From 3107 sp965216225 (lineage in GTDB: Bacteria; Pseudomonadota; Alphaproteobacteria; Rhodobacterales; Rhodobacteraceae), in assembly GCA_965216225.1 (NCBI GenBank), contig CBDCFF010000023.1, forward strand, positions 42,725 through 106,724: a DNA stretch of 64,000 nt, given 5' to 3'. Below the pieces are notes generated by a model. That model did no database searches. It had not been told where the DNA came from and saw only the letters and a program-made list of their open reading frames with translations. The position numbers and the translations under genes were made by a program. Below, piece by piece: positions 56,320 to 64,000 of this stretch (the stretch's first letter is position 1; each line of letters starts with the position of its first letter).

Positions 56320-57467
56320 ATTCCCCGTCGCCGCTCCTGGCCAGGACCAGCGACGGGGTGGGATACAGCGCTGAACACCTTGTGGCATGACCACGTTCAC
56401 CAGCAGGCTGATCCTGCCTCTCTTCACCGTCTCGAACAGTTGACGGCGGCCCGTTTTGCGGGACCGCGAAGCATAAGGAAGAGAGAGTGACATGATAGCC
56501 GGGATAACTATTCCCGGGATAGATGTATCGCGCCGACTGGCTGGATGGGTTCTGCCTTCCTGGCGAGAAGCGGTTCCGGCATCCAGACACGGCGGACGGC
56601 CATATTGCGCTGATCGCGATGATCCGGCGGTTCTCCGGTTCGCTCAAAGTCGGATTTGAGGCCACGGGTGGTCAGGAACGGGGGCTCTGGACAGAACTTG
56701 TCGGCGCAGGCATCGTGGCCGTGCAATTGCTGCCAGCACAGATCAAGGCCACAGATCAGGGCCTTCGCGCTTTGCCGGGGCACACGCGCGAAGACTGATC
56801 GGATAGATGCGGAACTCATCGCCCGGTTCATGGCATTCCGACCGCAAGCCGGGCGAGAACTGCCAGGCGAAAATCTGCGTATTCCCGGAACCCTGACGAC
56901 CCGGAGAGGTCAACTCGTCGATATGCGCAAGCGGCTCAAGGCCCGGATCGGAGCTCGAAGGAAGCAGGGCATTCCCGCCGGTGTCGAGACCATGGATGAC
57001 GACCTGAAAGACCTGCTCGACACCCAGGTCGATGACATCGAACGGCGGATCGAAAATGTTATCGCGCGAGTGAAACCTCTTGCCCCGAGGGCGGGGCTTT
57101 TACGATCAATCCCGGGGATTGGCCCGGTCTGTGCGGCAATGTTGATCGCCGAATTGCCGGAACCCGGCCGGATGACATCAGGCGAAGCAGCTGCCATGAC
57201 TGGCCTGGCTCCGATACCACATGACAGCGGGGCGATGCGAGGCAGGAGAGCTATCGCCGGCGGAAGGCGGTCTCTGCGGCATGTGCTGTTTCAGGCTGCC
57301 CTGTCACAATCCGGTTCTCAAGCCTGTCGCAAAACGTCTCAAAGAGCGGGGGAAGCCGCACAAACTCGTCATAATCGCAATCGCACGCAGGCTGGTCACA
57401 ATCGCAAACGCTATCATCAAAACCGGCATCCCCTGGCGCCATCAGCTCACAGAATAAACACAGTTGC
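56317..57467 (+). mobile_element. IS110-family element C, copy 2 (right arm of the nest)
   Basis: An inverted copy of 47453-48458, without the 144-bp deletion. It ends exactly at the fabG stop codon (57467-57469). The 36-bp palindrome is present at 56323-56358 but with mismatched arms. Confidence 0.82.
56492..57457 (+). pseudogene. IS110-family transposase, copy C2, disrupted
   Basis: It starts MIAGITIPGIDVSR, then has an extra C near 56530, the 13-bp tandem duplication at 56737-56762 shared with copy 1, and the same shift near 57300 before HNPVLKPVAKRLKERGKPHK. The middle part keeps TDRIDAELIARFMAFRPQ, missing in copy 1. Confidence 0.86.
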
Positions 57468-58210
57468 TAAATCATGGCCATTCCGCCATTCACATGCAAG
57501 GTGCTGCCCGTGACGTATCCTGCCTCGTTGCTCGCCAGATAAAGCACCGCCGCAGCGATCTCTTCCGGCCGGCCCATGCGGGCGGCGGGTATCTGCGCAT
57601 TGATCCTTTCCTTCTGATCACCGGTCAACCCGTCGGTCATCGCCGTGGCGATGAAACCCGGCGCCACTGCATTCACCGTGATCCCCCGGCTCGCCACCTC
57701 CTGAGCCAGCGATTTCGACATGCCTATCATCCCGGCTTTCGAGGCTGCATAATTGCCTTGCCCCGGATTGCCGGTGGCCCCGACGATGGAGCCGATATTG
57801 ATGATCCGCCCCCAACGCGCCTTCATCATGCCGCGCAGAACGCCCCGGCACAGACGCATGGCAGAAGTCAGGTTCACGTTCAGAACGCTGTCCCATTCCT
57901 CGTCCCTCATCCGCATGAACAGATTGTCCCGCGTGATTCCGGCATTGTTGATCAGAATATCGACCGACCCCAACGCCTCCACCACCTGTCCGGGCAGCGC
58001 CTCGACCGCGTCCGCCTCGCTCAGGTTGCATGGCTGCACATGCGCACGCACCCCCAGTTCGGCCGCCAGCGCCTCCAGCGGCTCCACCCGCGTTCCCGAC
58101 AGCGCCACCGCAGCCCCGGCCCCGTGCAACACCCTGGCGATCTCGCCGCCAATGCCACCCGACGCGCCCGTCACCAGCGCGTTCCTTCCGCTCAGATCAA
58201 ACATTCTCAT
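57467..58210 (-). CDS. fabG: 3-oxoacyl-ACP reductase
   Basis: A 247-residue short-chain dehydrogenase. The NADP site is LVTGASGGIGGEIARVL, then ILINNAGITRDNLF and the catalytic Ser/Tyr/Lys (NIGSIVGATGNPGQGNYAASK). The protein ends GGMAMI as usual, with TAG directly against the IS110 C2 boundary, so the protein is intact while the operon is cut. Confidence 0.96.
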   Translation of the reverse strand: MRMFDLSGRNALVTGASGGIGGEIARVLHGAGAAVALSGTRVEPLEALAAELGVRAHVQPCNLSEADAVEALPGQVVEALGSVDILINNAGITRDNLFMRMRDEEWDSVLNVNLTSAMRLCRGVLRGMMKARWGRIINIGSIVGATGNPGQGNYAASKAGMIGMSKSLAQEVASRGITVNAVAPGFIATAMTDGLTGDQKERINAQIPAARMGRPEEIAAAVLYLASNEAGYVTGSTLHVNGGMAMI

Positions 58211-58255
58211 CTCCCTATCCGACGCACCCGGCCTCTTCTTCCCTGCAAATTCTTC

Positions 58256-58296
58256 TCTGCAAAATACTCCGGGGGTGCGGGGGCAGCGCCCCCGCG
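58256..58296. repeat. AAAATACTC repeat with hairpin between fabD and fabG
   Basis: CTGCAAAATACTCCGGGGGT is followed by an 8-bp stem GCGGGGGC-AGC-GCCCCCGC (58278-58296). It is similar to the copy at 20045. If it terminates on the minus strand it would partly separate fabD from fabG. Confidence 0.6.
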
Positions 58297-58300
58297 CGGC

Positions 58301-59233
58301 TTATCCGCCCAGCACCGCCGCCACATCATCCGGCGTGCCGACCGCCCGCGTCGCCACATCCCGGTCGATCCGTCTGATCATGCCCGACAACGCCTTGCCC
58401 GCGCCAATCTCCCATATCCGGGTCACGCCCTTCCCCACCATCCAGGCCACGGATTCGCGCCAGCGGACAGGGCCTGTCACCTGCTCGACCAAAAGCGCCC
58501 GGATCGTCGCCGGATCGCTGACTGCGCCGGCCCGCACATTCGCCACAACCGGAACCGCAGGCACACCGATCTCCACACCCTCCAGCGCTTCGGCCATCAC
58601 CCGCGCCGCAGGCTCCATCAAAACACAATGGAACGGAGCACTCACCGGCAGCAGAACAGCACGTTTCGCGCCCTTGCCCCTGGCAATCTCCACCGCGCGT
58701 TCGACCGCCTCCCGGTGCCCCGAAACCACAACCTGCCCCGGATCATTGTCATTGGCGGCCTGACAGACCTGTCCCTGCGCAGCCTCCGCCGCCACTTCAG
58801 AGGCGCCCTCAAAATCCAGCCCCAGCAGCGCCGCCATGGTGCCCACACCCACCGGCACCGCCTCCTGCATCGCCTTGCCCCGCGTGCGCAAAAGCCGCGC
58901 CGTATCCGTGACGCCCAGCGCCCCCGCCGCAGCCAGCGCCGAATATTCGCCCAGCGAATGCCCGGCGACAAAAGCCGCTGCATCCACGCCGATCCCCTCG
59001 GCTTCCAACGCCCGCATCGCGGCCAGAGAGGTCGCCATCAACGCGGGCTGCGCGTTCTGCGTCAACGTCAACTCTCCAATATCGCCTTCCCGGATCAGCG
59101 CCGACAACTTCTCGCCCAGCGCTTCGTCCACTTCGTCGAACACCGCCTGCGCCGCCGGATAGGCGTCGGCCAGCGCGCTCCCCATGCCGATCATCTGCGC
59201 CCCCTGTCCCGGAAATACGAATGCGCGGGTCAT
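58301..59233 (-). CDS. fabD: Malonyl-CoA:ACP transacylase
   Basis: A 310-residue FabD. It starts MTRAFVFPGQGAQMIGMG; the active-site Ser93 is in AGHSLGEYSALAAAGAL, and SAPFHCVLMEPAARVM carries the catalytic His. AAAAGGAGA precedes ATG 59233. It supplies malonyl-ACP to the pathway. First gene of the fab cluster. Confidence 0.95.
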   Translation of the reverse strand: MTRAFVFPGQGAQMIGMGSALADAYPAAQAVFDEVDEALGEKLSALIREGDIGELTLTQNAQPALMATSLAAMRALEAEGIGVDAAAFVAGHSLGEYSALAAAGALGVTDTARLLRTRGKAMQEAVPVGVGTMAALLGLDFEGASEVAAEAAQGQVCQAANDNDPGQVVVSGHREAVERAVEIARGKGAKRAVLLPVSAPFHCVLMEPAARVMAEALEGVEIGVPAVPVVANVRAGAVSDPATIRALLVEQVTGPVRWRESVAWMVGKGVTRIWEIGAGKALSGMIRRIDRDVATRAVGTPDDVAAVLGG

Positions 59234-59392
59234 GCCGTCTCCTTTTGTCCCCATCCCTCGCGCAGATACCGCGCCCGGTTCCCCGGCGCAATCGCACGCG
59301 CGCACGCCACATGCAAAATTGCAGAATTCCCTTGCAGGGTCTACCTTGAACCGGCACCACACGCATCACAGCAAGAGACAAGAGAGCAAGAC

Positions 59393-60619
59393 ATGGCCCT
59401 GACCAATTCCCACATCCGATACGGAGCCGTCACCAAATGGTTCCACTGGCTCACCGCGCTTCTGATTCTCACCCTCATTCCGCTTGGCATCGTGGCCGAC
59501 GAACTGCCCTTCGCGACCGCCGATGACCTGCGGCGCAAAGTCCTGCTCTTCTCGCTGCACAAGACACTTGGCATCACGACTTTCTTCGTTGCGCTTGCGC
59601 GCATTCTCTGGGCCTTGTCACAACCCAAACCCGGCCTTCTGAACGCCGATAACACGCCAGAGGCATTTCTGGCCCGGACCATCCACTGGCTTCTCTACTC
59701 TTCCCTGCTGCTGGTGCCGGTGACAGGGTGGATTCATCACGCCGCGACCGAAGGCTTTGCCCCGATCTGGTGGCCCTTCAGCCAGAACCTGCCCCTGATT
59801 CCCACCGACAACGCCTGGGGCGCGCATCTTTTCGGTTCACTTCACCGCAGTTTCGAACGTGTGCTTGCCTTCTCGGTCCTTCTGCATATTGCGGGTGCCC
59901 TCAAACACCACCTCATTGATCGTGACGCCACGCTGCGCCGGATGCTGCCGGGCCGTCCCGAATTGCCGCCACTGCCCGCGCAACCGCATTCCCCCGCCCC
60001 CATCCTTGCCGCGCTGGGCGCTTATGTCGTGGCGCTGATTGCCGGGGTGTTCCTGTGGTATCTGCCGGGGCTCGGCGAAACCCGCACAACCGCCGATACC
60101 CCTTCCCCTTCGGTCACGGCAGGGGATGAAGCGGGCAACTGGGTGGTTCGAACCGGCAGCATCGCCATCACCGTCAGGCAACTTGGCAATGCCATCGGCG
60201 GAGAGTTCGGCGACTGGTCCTCCACCATCACATTCGACGATACCGTGACCGACGGGGTTGCCGGGACTGTCACGACCGACATCGCCATCGGCAGCCTGTC
60301 GCTCGGCACCGTGACCGCGCAGGCACTGGGGTCTGATTTTCTGGATGCCGAAGGCAGCCCGACAGCGACATTCAAGGCGGACATCATTGTCAGCGGCAAC
60401 AGCTACACGGCCGATGGCGCCCTGACCCTGAACGGCATCACCGTGCCTCTGAAAATGCCCTTTGCCCTGCGGGTCGCGGACGACACCGCAACCATGTCCG
60501 CACGGCTCATCCTGAAGCGGCTCGATTTCGGGGTCGGACGGAATCTGCCGGATGGCAGTTCACTCGGGCTGGATGTGACCGTCGATCTGGACCTGACAGC
60601 CACAGGCAGGGAAAACTGA
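59393..60619 (+). CDS. Cytochrome b561-YceI fusion protein
   Basis: 408 residues with two domains. About 1-190 is a di-haem cytochrome b561 with four membrane helices and His pairs (His18 in WFHW, His56 in SLHKTLG, GWIHHAATEG, LLHIAGALKHHL). A further helix lies at about 205-225. About 240-408 is a YceI lipocalin-like domain (WVVRTGSIAITVRQLGNAIGG, TLNGITVPLKMPF, KRLDFGVGRNLPDGSS). Such fusions are known; the YceI part probably binds an isoprenoid quinone-like lipid in the periplasm and exchanges electrons with the haem domain. A convergent stand-alone YceI gene follows. Confidence 0.9.
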   Translation: MALTNSHIRYGAVTKWFHWLTALLILTLIPLGIVADELPFATADDLRRKVLLFSLHKTLGITTFFVALARILWALSQPKPGLLNADNTPEAFLARTIHWLLYSSLLLVPVTGWIHHAATEGFAPIWWPFSQNLPLIPTDNAWGAHLFGSLHRSFERVLAFSVLLHIAGALKHHLIDRDATLRRMLPGRPELPPLPAQPHSPAPILAALGAYVVALIAGVFLWYLPGLGETRTTADTPSPSVTAGDEAGNWVVRTGSIAITVRQLGNAIGGEFGDWSSTITFDDTVTDGVAGTVTTDIAIGSLSLGTVTAQALGSDFLDAEGSPTATFKADIIVSGNSYTADGALTLNGITVPLKMPFALRVADDTATMSARLILKRLDFGVGRNLPDGSSLGLDVTVDLDLTATGREN

Positions 60620-60707
60620 CGGCAAAAGCCCGCCCCGCACGAACCGCAACGTCCCCGCGAACCGGGGACATTTCCTTGGCGCTCCCATCGTTGCCGCCTC
60701 AGCCCGC

Positions 60708-61292
60708 CTATTGATCCGACAGCACGGCCTCGATCGAAATGATCACCTCGACCTCGTCACCCACCTGCGGGGCAAAGCGACCGAGATCGAAATCGCTGCG
60801 CAACAGCATCGCGGTCGCATTGAACCCCAGCGACGGCTTGCCCGACATCGGGTGCTTGTTCGCCTGATTGAGCTTCGCATCCAGCACCACCGGTCTGGTG
60901 ACTCCGTTCAGCGTCAGATCGCCGGTGATCCTGCCGGTGTTCGCGCCCGTCACCTCGATGCCCGTAGAGATGAACGTCACCAGTTCATCATCCGCCGCAT
61001 CAAAGAAAGCGGCCCCCATGAAATGTCTGAACCGGCCTTCCCAGCCTGTCAACATGCTCCGGACCGGCATCGACACGTTCACCGAGGATTCGCCCGGCGC
61101 GGTGGCGTCGAAACTGATCGACCCTTCAAAGCCGGAAAACATGCCGTATGTCGTCGAATAGCCAAGGTGGTTGTAACTGAACACGATCTGACTGTGGCCG
61201 GGATCAAGATCATAGACCGCCGGCGCCGCATCTGCCGTGACAGCCGCGACTGCAAATGCCGCCGCAAGAAGTGTTTTGAACGTCATGGTCAT
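60708..61292 (-). CDS. YceI family periplasmic lipid-binding protein
   Basis: 194 residues with a signal peptide (LLAAAFAVAAVTADA). The YceI fold shows YDLDPGHSQIVFSYNHLGYST, GEVTGANTGRITGDLTLNGVT-like strands and a C-terminal DFDLGRFAP. It probably binds a polyprenyl lipid. It lies convergent with the b561-YceI fusion and may be its diffusible partner. Confidence 0.88.
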   Translation of the reverse strand: MTMTFKTLLAAAFAVAAVTADAAPAVYDLDPGHSQIVFSYNHLGYSTTYGMFSGFEGSISFDATAPGESSVNVSMPVRSMLTGWEGRFRHFMGAAFFDAADDELVTFISTGIEVTGANTGRITGDLTLNGVTRPVVLDAKLNQANKHPMSGKPSLGFNATAMLLRSDFDLGRFAPQVGDEVEVIISIEAVLSDQ

Positions 61293-61630
61293 GGTAAGTC
61301 TCGCGATTGTTGAATAAACCGATGTATCCCCAGTTCAACATGGATGGCAATTGTTCGGAAATCAAGTGATCGTGTGCAGGATTGCACGACAGTGGCGCTT
61401 TCGGGTTCCGTAAATCCGGGTTGAAATGCCATACCCGCACGCCATCGTTTTTCCCGCGCCCGGCATGTCTGCGGAAAGTAACCTCGATCTGGCAGGCTTG
61501 CATCACCTTCGGGATCCCTCTATAAGGCCGCTTCCTTCTGCGGATTCGATGAACCGCGCGGTCTCTCGTGGGTGGGTGCGGAAGGCATGACCCGCCCTTT
61601 GAAACGCGCCTGAACATGATTGGAGTGTAC
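61293..61630 (+). other. 338-base region between yceI and rpsF with the ribosomal promoter
   Basis: No gene is evident. It contains the rpsF promoter at 61498-61526 and about 100 bases of 5' leader. The part nearest yceI should carry the yceI promoter on the minus strand. Confidence 0.6.
61498..61526 (+). promoter_or_regulatory. Sigma-70-type promoter of rpsF-rpsR-rplI
   Basis: TTGCAT and TATAAG with a 17-base spacer, followed by a GC-rich discriminator (GCCGC) typical of stringently controlled ribosomal promoters. Transcription would start near 61533, about 98 bases before the rpsF ATG. Confidence 0.65.
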
Positions 61631-61984
61631 ATGCCCCTTTATGAGCATGTCTTCATTTCGCGCCAGGATCTGTCCCACGCGCAAGCCGAAGGTCTGATTG
61701 AACATTTCGGCACCGTCCTTGCAGACAATGGCGGCAAGGTTGTTGACCGGGAATACTGGGGCGTCAAGACCATGGCCTACAAGATCAACAAGAACCGCAA
61801 AGGCCACTATGCCTTTCTGAAAACCGATGCGCCGGCGCCGGCGATTCAGGAAATGGAACGCCTGATGCGCCTGCATGACGACGTGATGCGCGTTCTGACC
61901 ATCAAGGTTGACGAACATGCCGAAGGCCCGTCGATCCAGATGCAGAAACGCGATGACCGCGGCGACCGTGGCGACCGCCGCTGA
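61631..61984 (+). CDS. rpsF: 30S ribosomal protein S6
   Basis: 117 residues: PLYEHVFISRQDLSHAQAEG, DREYWGVKTMAYKINKNRKG, HYAFLKTDAPAPAIQEMERLMRLHDDVMR, then a charged tail (DDRGDRGDRR). ATG 61631 with GGAG 6 bases ahead is the family start. First gene of the S6-S18-L9 operon. Confidence 0.97.
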   Translation: MPLYEHVFISRQDLSHAQAEGLIEHFGTVLADNGGKVVDREYWGVKTMAYKINKNRKGHYAFLKTDAPAPAIQEMERLMRLHDDVMRVLTIKVDEHAEGPSIQMQKRDDRGDRGDRR

Positions 61985-62010
61985 TCAGGTCCGGGAAAGG
62001 ATTGTAAACC

Positions 62011-62238
62011 ATGGTATTCAAACCGTTCATGCGCCGCCGCAAGGTCTGCCCGTTTTCTGGCGGGAACGCGCCGAAGATCGACTACAAGGACACGAAGCTG
62101 CTGCAACGCTACATCTCCGAGCGCGGCAAGATCGTGCCGTCCCGCATCACCGCCGTTTCGGCCGGGAAGCAGCGCGAACTGGCCCGCGCCATCAAACGCG
62201 CCCGCTTCCTCGCCCTCCTGCCCTACGCCGTGAAGTAA
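62011..62238 (+). CDS. rpsR: 30S ribosomal protein S18
   Basis: 75 residues: CPFSGGNAPKIDYKDTKLLQ, RYISERGKIVPSRITAVSAG, KQRELARAIKRARFLALLPY. Full length for the family. It binds beside S6 on the platform of the small subunit. Confidence 0.97.
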   Translation: MVFKPFMRRRKVCPFSGGNAPKIDYKDTKLLQRYISERGKIVPSRITAVSAGKQRELARAIKRARFLALLPYAVK

Positions 62239-62250
62239 GGGGAAAAGCAA

Positions 62251-62910
62251 ATGCAAGTCATCCTTCTTGAACGTGTCGCCAAACTGGGCCAGATGGGAAA
62301 TGTCGTGGATGTCAAGCCCGGCTATGCCCGCAACTTCCTGCTGCCGCAGAAAAAGGCCCTGACCGCCTCCAGAACCAATATAGAGGCGTTCGAGGCACAA
62401 AAAGCACAACTGGAAGCCAACAACCTGGAAACCCGGACAGAGGCCGAGGCAGTCGCGCAAAAGCTGAACGGTCAGCAATTCATCGTGATTCGCGCCGCCT
62501 CCGACTCCGGTGTCCTCTATGGCTCCGTTTCGACCCGCGACGCCGCCGAAGCCGTGACCGGGGCCGGTTTCACCATCGAGCGCAAACAGGTCGCTCTGGC
62601 TGCTCCGATCAAGGCTCTGGGCCTGCACGAGGTGGTCATCCACCTGCATCCCGAAGTCGTTGCACGGATCGGACTGAACGTCGCCCGTTCCGGGGAAGAG
62701 GCGGAACTGCAAGCCTCCGGCAAATCCGTTCAGGAACTGGCCGCCGAGAAAGAAGCAGCCGCAGAATTTGAAATCGCCGGAATGTTTGAAAATATCGGCG
62801 CTGCCGGGCTGGAAGACGAAGAACCGGACCCCGCCGCAGAGATCGAAGAAGAGGCCGGGGCGGAGACCACCGCAGAGACCGAAGAAGAGCCCACCGAAGA
62901 CCGGGCCTGA
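62251..62910 (+). CDS. rplI: 50S ribosomal protein L9 with acidic C-terminal extension
   Basis: 219 residues. The L9 N-domain (MQVILLERVAKLGQMGNVVD, VKPGYARNFLLPQKKA) and C-domain (to about 150) are normal. The last 55 residues are extremely acidic (Glu/Ala/Thr-rich), as often seen in Rhodobacterales. A strong terminator follows. Confidence 0.96.
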   Translation: MQVILLERVAKLGQMGNVVDVKPGYARNFLLPQKKALTASRTNIEAFEAQKAQLEANNLETRTEAEAVAQKLNGQQFIVIRAASDSGVLYGSVSTRDAAEAVTGAGFTIERKQVALAAPIKALGLHEVVIHLHPEVVARIGLNVARSGEEAELQASGKSVQELAAEKEAAAEFEIAGMFENIGAAGLEDEEPDPAAEIEEEAGAETTAETEEEPTEDRA

Positions 62911-62931
62911 TCGTTTTTTCCGGTGTTTCAC

Positions 62932-62964
62932 AAAGCCCGCGCTGCACACCGGCGCGGGCTTTTT
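62932..62964 (+). terminator. Rho-independent terminator of the rpsF operon
   Basis: Perfect 11-bp stem AAAGCCCGCGC / GCGCGGGCTTT (9-base loop) followed by T residues, 21 bases after the rplI stop. Confidence 0.9.
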
Positions 62965-63162
62965 CGTTGCAGTATCGGCGCAGCGCCCCGCCCATGCCGC
63001 CCGCAGCGGCGCATTATCGGCGGAAAATTGGCCCAGAGTGGCCGGAACAGCTTTCCGACCGCCTCTCTGACCTGCCTGACCTGCCTGTTTCCGGTTCGGC
63101 GGCAGGATCGGGCCGTGGCACCTCCGGGCCTGACGATCATCAAGCCGCATCCGGCTCCGGGA

Positions 63163-63362
63163 GAGCTATGCCCGAAAGTTGGTGATGGCGTGATCAGGCG
63201 GCCTGGTGAATTTGCTTGATCCGGTCTCTGAACTCAACCCCTTCGATGATCTCTGGCATGCGGTTGGCGCCGTCGAGCTTTCGCCACTTGGCCTGCGCTG
63301 ACATCATCAGCTTGAAGGCCATTGCAAGACCGGTTTTGCGGCTCAGGCAGCCTTTGGTTTGG
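63163..63362 (-). mobile_element. Terminal fragment of an IS256-B element
   Basis: It begins with GAGCTATGCCCGAAAGTTG, the right end of element B, and codes on the minus strand for TKGCLSRKTGLAMAFKLMMS to GIKQIHQAA-like residues. It is truncated at 63362, where an A/T-rich sequence of about 70 bases starts. Confidence 0.85.
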
Positions 63363-63436
63363 GAATTATATACCAAAGTGCCATTCCTTGGTTGAAGAAC
63401 GAAGGAAAACTTCATATATTAAGTGCCGAGGGGATT
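63363..63436. other. A/T-rich patch between two insertion-sequence remnants
   Basis: About 74 bases (GGGAATTATATACCAAAGTG onward) of markedly lower GC content than all surroundings. It has no gene and is not part of either neighbouring element as far as can be seen. Confidence 0.5.
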
Positions 63437-64000
63437 AGGGCCTGTTGACATTCACTTGAGTGCGAATCGCACGGCGGCAATGTAGATCATCGCGGCATCG
63501 CTTGTGTCGGTCTTGTCATACCGCGTGGCGATGCGCCGGAACTGCTTGAGATCACAAAAGAAATTCTCAACAAGATGACGCCACTCATACATTGTCTTGT
63601 CGTAGGTGATGCACTGCTTCCGGTTCGTTTTCGGCGGGATCACAGCCGTTGTCCCCCGGGCCGCAAGGTCCGCGCGGATCCAGTCGGCATCAAAGGCCTT
63701 GTCGCCAAGCAATGCATCGAAGGCAAGCCCGCTGGTCAATGGCAGAACTCCGACACTGTCATGACGCTGGCCCGGCAGCAACATGATACGTGCCAGGTTG
63801 CCCAGCGCATCGGTGAGCACCAGGTTCTTCGTCGTCAAACCGCCGCAAGACCGGCCGATACCTTGATTTTGTGTCCCCCCCTTGCGCCGGCGCCGTGCTG
63901 GGGGACCCGGACAACCGTGCCATCGACGATGGCGTACTCGAAGTCGGGATCGTCAGACAAGTGTTTGAACAGACTCTCGAAAACACCCTTCGCCGTCCAC
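63437..64000 (-). mobile_element. IS5-family (IS427-group) element, incomplete at window end
   Basis: The end GGGCCTGTTGACATTCA at 63437 is preceded by TA, the usual target of this group. The rest of the element continues beyond 64000. Its 3' end also occurs as a fragment at 43203-43340. Confidence 0.87.
63452..64000 (-). CDS. IS5-family transposase in two overlapping frames (partial)
   Basis: The first frame ends VFESLFKHLSDDPDFEYAIV, DGTVVRVPQHGAGARGG and stops soon after. The second frame codes for GLTTKNLVLTDALGNLARIM, LGDKAFDADWIRADLAARGT and the catalytic-Glu region ENFFCDLKQFRRIATRYDK, ending at 63452. The frames meet at a run of seven G on the coding strand (63876-63882), fitting the programmed -1 frameshift known for IS427-group transposases. 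The N-terminus lies outside the window. Confidence 0.82.

Noticed and set aside
63876..63882. Seven-G run in the IS5 element as a damaging indel
   Set aside because: IS427-group transposases normally use a -1 shift at such a run, so two frames here are expected and not proof of decay.

Overview
The window is high-GC DNA from an alphaproteobacterium of the order Rhodobacterales (Rhodobacter/Paracoccus/Roseobacter type). The evidence is the gene order lptF-lptG-lptD-surA-pdxA-rsmA, ftsB-pdhA-pdhB-pdhC with a lipoyl domain on the E1 beta subunit, fabD-fabG-acpP-fabF-mltG, rpsF-rpsR-rplI, and a gene cluster homologous to the Rhodobacter gene transfer agent (RcGTA). Everything here rests on reading the sequence; no database search was run.

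1-31 kb is a dense housekeeping region. It holds the end of a glutaryl-CoA dehydrogenase gene, a folate (pabB/pabC-like) pair, cfa, aspS, a dihydrofolate-reductase-like gene, pepA-holC, the LPS-transport/outer-membrane operon running into pdxA and rsmA, eno, anmK, tyrS, a DUF3179 gene, two cyclophilins followed by a broken DUF4336 gene, pgk joined in frame to a class I fructose-bisphosphate aldolase, ftsB, the pyruvate dehydrogenase operon, cysE and a DksA/TraR zinc-finger gene.

31.2-41.8 kb (minus strand) is a GTA structural cluster from gp5 (capsid) to gp15 (tail tip). It is decaying: gp6, gp7, gp8 and gp10 each carry one single-base frameshift, gp15 carries two frameshifts and an amber codon, and gp1-gp4 (terminase, portal, protease region) are absent. 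Immediately upstream of gp5 lies an IS256-family element whose far side abuts an unrelated IS5 fragment, as expected after an IS-mediated deletion.

43.5-59.2 kb is the fatty-acid synthesis operon on the minus strand (fabD, fabG, acpP, a HisA-like gene, fabF, mltG), split between fabG and acpP by a 10-kb nest of insertion sequences. Two inverted, identically damaged IS110-family copies form the outer arms. Inside them is an IS481 element broken by an IS256 element (A) and by a second IS256-family element (B). B contains an IS110-family element (D), and D contains an apparently intact IS21 element with istA and istB. Target duplications and flanks give much of the order of events.

59.4-63 kb returns to core genes: a cytochrome b561-YceI fusion, a YceI protein, and the rpsF-rpsR-rplI operon with a clear promoter and terminator. 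The last 0.8 kb holds an IS256-B fragment and an IS5-family element that runs off the end. No tRNA, rRNA or CRISPR array was recognised.
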